Below the pieces are notes generated by a model. That model did not search any database. It was not told where the DNA came from and saw nothing but the letters and a program-made list of their open reading frames with translations. A DNA stretch of 64,000 bases from Nitronereus sp964503895. GTDB taxonomy: Bacteria > Nitrospirota > Nitrospiria > Nitrospirales > UBA8639. Position numbers and translations under genes: made by a program. Positions within the stretch are counted from its first letter, which is position 1, and each line of letters starts with the position of its first letter. Positions 61,613 through 64,000 of this stretch are shown here, one piece after another. The DNA is taken from contig CAZDCF010000006.1 of assembly GCA_964503895.1 (NCBI GenBank), forward strand, positions 1 through 64,000, written 5' to 3'.

Positions 61613-62011
61613 TTACTCACTATCGTAAGAATGCTCTGCGTGATAATCATCCTCTGCCCCACTCATATCAGGGGTTTGTCCTTGCCGCTTGGGAAGGAAT
61701 GTCACGGATTGCGCAACGACCTCATGCTTGCTGCGGCGCTGTCCATCATCGGTTTCCCACCGACGCTGTTGAAGACGGCCATCGATAATTGCGCCATCCC
61801 CTTTATTCAAATATTGGCCACAATGTTCAGCTTGTTTACCAAAGACAACAATGTCAATGTAACAGACTTCCTCTTTTGGATCATCCGCCTGCTTGAATCG
61901 ACGATTCACAGCTAAGCCAAAATTTGCAACAGGCGTACCGCTTGGAGTGTATCGAAGTTCAGGATCTCTGGTCAGGTTCCCGATCAGAACGACTTTGTTA
62001 AACCCCACCAC
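61613..62011 (-). CDS. ssb: Single-stranded DNA-binding protein
   Basis: Protects ssDNA in replication and repair. 132 residues. Seen: the OB-fold start FNKVVLIGNLTRDPELRYTPSG (in part), NFGLAVNRRF, DIVVFGKQAEHCGQYLNKGD and VTFLPKRQ. The tail is short and acidic (GAEDDYHAEHSYDSE) but lacks the usual DDIPF tip that recruits partners. GTG 62011 overlaps the end of rpsF by 14 bases and has GGAG seven bases before it, so it is coupled to rpsF. Confidence 0.93.
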   Translation of the reverse strand: MVGFNKVVLIGNLTRDPELRYTPSGTPVANFGLAVNRRFKQADDPKEEVCYIDIVVFGKQAEHCGQYLNKGDGAIIDGRLQQRRWETDDGQRRSKHEVVAQSVTFLPKRQGQTPDMSGAEDDYHAEHSYDSE

Positions 62012-62339
62012 TGTCAGACTCCACGGTTTCTACCGCCTGAACTTGGAGATCTTCTTCAGCAATACGAACGGTCAGAAATTTCAATATGGAGTCTTCCAAC
62101 CGATATAGCCGTTCCAGTTCACTCACGACCTTCCCACCGGCTTCAAACTGAAGGAAGGTATAGGTTCCTCGACGATCACGAGCAATCTCATACGCCAATT
62201 TCTTTTTGCCCCAATTCTCTGTCTTGATAATAGAGGCACCGTGCTCTTCCAGAGCTTTCCCCATCTTGTCCTGAATGACGGAAGCCTCTTCCTCCGATAC
62301 CGAGGATCTTAATATGAAGATCGATTCATAAAACGCCAT
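61998..62339 (-). CDS. rpsF: 30S ribosomal protein S6
   Basis: Partner of S18 on the small-subunit platform. 113 residues. Seen: MAFYESIFILRSSVSEEEA start, ENWGKKKLAYEI and the aromatic FLQFEAGG. ATG 62339 gives the usual start. The frame is open eight codons further. Followed by ssb and rpsR. Confidence 0.95.
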   Translation of the reverse strand: MAFYESIFILRSSVSEEEASVIQDKMGKALEEHGASIIKTENWGKKKLAYEIARDRRGTYTFLQFEAGGKVVSELERLYRLEDSILKFLTVRIAEEDLQVQAVETVESDSGGV

Positions 62340-62410
62340 GTCCCACCATCTATTTCCCTTCACACACCCAAACGCCTAACCTCTCCGCATAGGACTTTCT
62401 CGCAGGGGGA

Positions 62411-62440
62411 GAGATAGCATAGGGCATAAAGAACTGTCAA
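62411..62440 (-). promoter_or_regulatory. Possible promoter of rpsF-ssb-rpsR
   Basis: TTGACA (62435-62440) with TATCTC (62411-62416) after 18 bases on the minus strand. The -35 is perfect, the -10 weak. It lies in the 200-base gap between pth and rpsF, which shows nothing else. Confidence 0.4.
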
Positions 62441-62542
62441 ACAACAGGTTTTTCATCAATAGAAGTTAATGAGGAACGCACCTAGATCTATTTTTTCACC
62501 TGAGTCTTTCTAAATTCCCTACTCAAAATCACATCTGCTTTC

Positions 62543-63115
62543 TTAGGTTTCTGGGACTCGCCCATTAAATCGATTCATAGCCATAGTAGGCCCCTCAACT
62601 ACCAAACATTTCAGCACCTCAACAGAATGTTCGCTCATAGATTCTATGGCTTCCAGTTCTGATTCAAAAAATGGGGTAAGCACATAATCCTCGGCCTCTT
62701 GCCCAATTTCTGGACGACCTACACCCAATTTCAACCGATAAAAATTTTCTGCATTCAAAGCCAAGATAATCGAAAGCAAGCCATTATGGCCGCCCGTTCC
62801 GCCGCCAGCCTTGATACGAAGCCTGCCAATCGGCAAATCAATATCATCATGCACCACAATCAAATGATCTGGGGCAAGGCCAAATTGCTTTATTAGGGAT
62901 TCCACCGCTTCGCCGCTGAGATTCATCCAAGTCCGCGGCAAAGCCAGGACAACTAGTTGATCGTCTACCTGACCCTGACCAAAATGCCCTATTGAGGAAG
63001 GCGTTAAAGCAATGCGCCAACGTGACGCAGCGCGAGCTACGACATTCCAACCGATATTATGCCTTGTGGTGGAATATTGGGAACCAGGGTTTCCAAGCCC
63101 AACGATGAGATGCAA
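62543..63115 (-). CDS. pth: Peptidyl-tRNA hydrolase
   Basis: Recycles peptidyl-tRNA dropped by ribosomes. 190 residues. Seen: VGLGNPGSQYSTTRHNIGW near 5-23 with the catalytic histidine, PRTWMNLSGEAV, and VVHDDIDLPIGRLRIKAGGGTGGHNGL (in part). Three bases after rplY, the conserved prs-rplY-pth order. Confidence 0.96.
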   Translation of the reverse strand: MHLIVGLGNPGSQYSTTRHNIGWNVVARAASRWRIALTPSSIGHFGQGQVDDQLVVLALPRTWMNLSGEAVESLIKQFGLAPDHLIVVHDDIDLPIGRLRIKAGGGTGGHNGLLSIILALNAENFYRLKLGVGRPEIGQEAEDYVLTPFFESELEAIESMSEHSVEVLKCLVVEGPTMAMNRFNGRVPET

Positions 63116-63118
63116 GGG

Positions 63119-63817
63119 TTACTTTTTCGCTTCTTCTTCTTTAGCAGGGGCAGCCTCAGGTTTAACTTCTTCCGTACCTGCCACCTCGGGTTGCGCGGCT
63201 GCCTCAGGTTCACTAGTCTCTCCGGTGAGCATCGCAGCCAATTTGGCCTCAGAAATCTGAGCTACGACGTTCACAACCATGGCATCAGGATCGTCAAGAA
63301 TTTTTATGCCTTCACCCGCCTTCACTTCCCTAACATGTATCCCCTGGCCAAGACTTAATTCAGATGCATCAACTTCGATCTGATCAGGAATCGCACCAGG
63401 AAGGCATTCAATGTGCAGTTCACGCATAGGTTGGTGCAACACTCCCTCATCAACCTTAACGCCCACTGGCGTACCTCCGGTGATATGCACATGCGCTTTT
63501 ACACGGACAGGTTTACTCATATTCACTTCAAGCAGATCAACATGCAGTAAAGACCCCGCAATGGGGTCAACTTGATAATCCTGGATCACCGTGGTGGTCT
63601 GGGTTTCTTGTTCTCCATCCATAACCTTAAGGGATATCAAGCCCGTACTCCCAGCTTGAGCGGTGAGGATTTTTCGGATCGCCCCGGGATCCAATTCCAA
63701 CAGTTGCGACTTTCCTTGTCCGTAGACCACGGCGGGGATCTTCCCGGTCCGGCGAATCTGCCGAGCAACCCCTTTGCCAAAATTTTTCCGTGCAACAGCT
63801 TCCGTAGTAAACTTCAT
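63119..63817 (-). CDS. rplY: 50S ribosomal protein L25/general stress protein Ctc
   Basis: 5S rRNA-binding protein of the long (CTC) type. 232 residues. Seen: an N-terminal L25 domain (GKGVARQIRRTGKIPAVVYG near 14-33), a C-terminal TL5 beta domain (VRVKAHVHITGGTPVGVKVDEG in part), and an Ala/Glu/Pro-rich tail. Promoter-like boxes lie at 63921-63948. Confidence 0.94.
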   Translation of the reverse strand: MKFTTEAVARKNFGKGVARQIRRTGKIPAVVYGQGKSQLLELDPGAIRKILTAQAGSTGLISLKVMDGEQETQTTTVIQDYQVDPIAGSLLHVDLLEVNMSKPVRVKAHVHITGGTPVGVKVDEGVLHQPMRELHIECLPGAIPDQIEVDASELSLGQGIHVREVKAGEGIKILDDPDAMVVNVVAQISEAKLAAMLTGETSEPEAAAQPEVAGTEEVKPEAAPAKEEEAKK

Positions 63818-63920
63818 ATTATTCCCTCACGTTTAGAAATGAACTCTCTAATGGCAATGGGTACGACAGGCTTAATGGTACCGACCTCCGAGCCCAGACA
63901 CAAACCATTTATTCTACAGG

Positions 63921-63948
63921 TCTATAATTTAAATAAAAAGGGGGTCAA
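63921..63948 (-). promoter_or_regulatory. Promoter of rplY-pth overlapping the end of prs
   Basis: TTGACC (63943-63948), 16 bases, TATAGA (63921-63926) on the minus strand. The -35 box includes the prs stop codon. The leader to rplY is about 100 bases and shows no other feature. Confidence 0.5.
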
Positions 63949-64000
63949 TCAAACAAGGAGGTCACAGATTGCTCTTGGTGGATGCGTTTGATGGCTTCAC
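63945..64000 (-). CDS. prs: Ribose-phosphate pyrophosphokinase, C-terminal end only
   Basis: The last 17 codons of a gene that continues past the window edge. The C-terminus EAIKRIHQEQSVTSLFD matches the conserved end of Prs (QQSVSxLFD type). Prs makes PRPP for nucleotide and histidine synthesis. The downstream order prs-rplY-pth is the standard one and supports the call. Confidence 0.85.
   Translation of the reverse strand, partial: EAIKRIHQEQSVTSLFD

Noticed and set aside
1..64000. Mobile elements, CRISPR arrays or defence islands
   Set aside because: No transposase, integrase, regularly spaced repeat, toxin-antitoxin or restriction gene was found. The tRNA genes show no flanking repeats that I could see.

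Overview
The window is a continuous stretch of bacterial chromosome dominated by housekeeping genes, with about 66 protein genes, two tRNA genes and one probable structured RNA or attenuator. No insertion sequence, integrase, prophage, CRISPR array or rRNA gene is visible. The organism is Gram-negative: a LpxB-N-like membrane protein, ArnT-like glycosyltransferase, lipoproteins and periplasmic proteins are encoded. Base composition is middling by eye. The gene content (FabL-type enoyl reductase, citramalate-based isoleucine start, ihfA-merR-tRNA-Pro order, DUF11 lipoprotein) would fit a Nitrospirota bacterium such as a moderate-G+C Nitrospira. That assignment is an inference from content, not a database match.

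Layout. 1-6.6 kb: a MidA-like methyltransferase, an exported protein of unknown function, a three-gene envelope glycosylation module (GT2, LAB_N, GT39) and a PAP2 phosphatase. 6.7-13.3 kb: one minus-strand unit phoH-ybeY-ftsY-M1 peptidase-TolB-like protein behind a clear sigma70-type promoter, followed upstream by mutM. 13.4-20.3 kb: an accessory block with a zinc-ribbon protein, a small disordered protein, a DUF11 lipoprotein, an LTA-synthase-like phosphoglycerol transferase, a DUF1295 membrane enzyme and a small acidic protein. 20.4-28.4 kb (minus): aminotransferase-hom-thrC-lysC-cimA (aspartate family and isoleucine), then ihfA-merR-tRNA-Pro. 28.5-34.3 kb (plus): pdxJ, nnrED, tsaE, mutS. 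34.4-35.9 kb (minus): two unrecognised exported proteins with a strong promoter, long leader and strong ribosome binding sites, separated from mutS by a bidirectional terminator.

35.9-46.3 kb (minus): tRNA-Lys, a structured leader with terminator, then the translation operon rimP-nusA-infB-DUF503-rbfA-truB-rpsO-pnp and an M16 peptidase. 46.4-50.6 kb (minus): folD-metF-panB (one-carbon and pantothenate), a terminator, and purA. 50.7-52.4 kb (plus): a beta-propeller protein overlapped by an eight-cysteine protein. 52.5-64 kb (minus): prs (3' end), rplY, pth, rpsF-ssb-rpsR, DUF177, rpmF, plsX, fabH, fabL-type reductase, fabD, fabG, acpP, fabF, rnc and a cyclophilin.

How it fits together: most of the window makes ribosomes, fatty acids, the threonine/isoleucine precursors and one-carbon donors. 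The less ordinary material is (1) the RNA structure and terminator just upstream of rimP-nusA, (2) the highly expressed-looking pair of exported proteins at 34.4-35.7 kb, and (3) the small cysteine-rich and envelope proteins at 13-19 kb and 51-52 kb. I did not find a clear new defence or mobile system. Several start codons were moved from the longest open frame because a Shine-Dalgarno sequence, a lipobox or a promoter box decides against the longer form.
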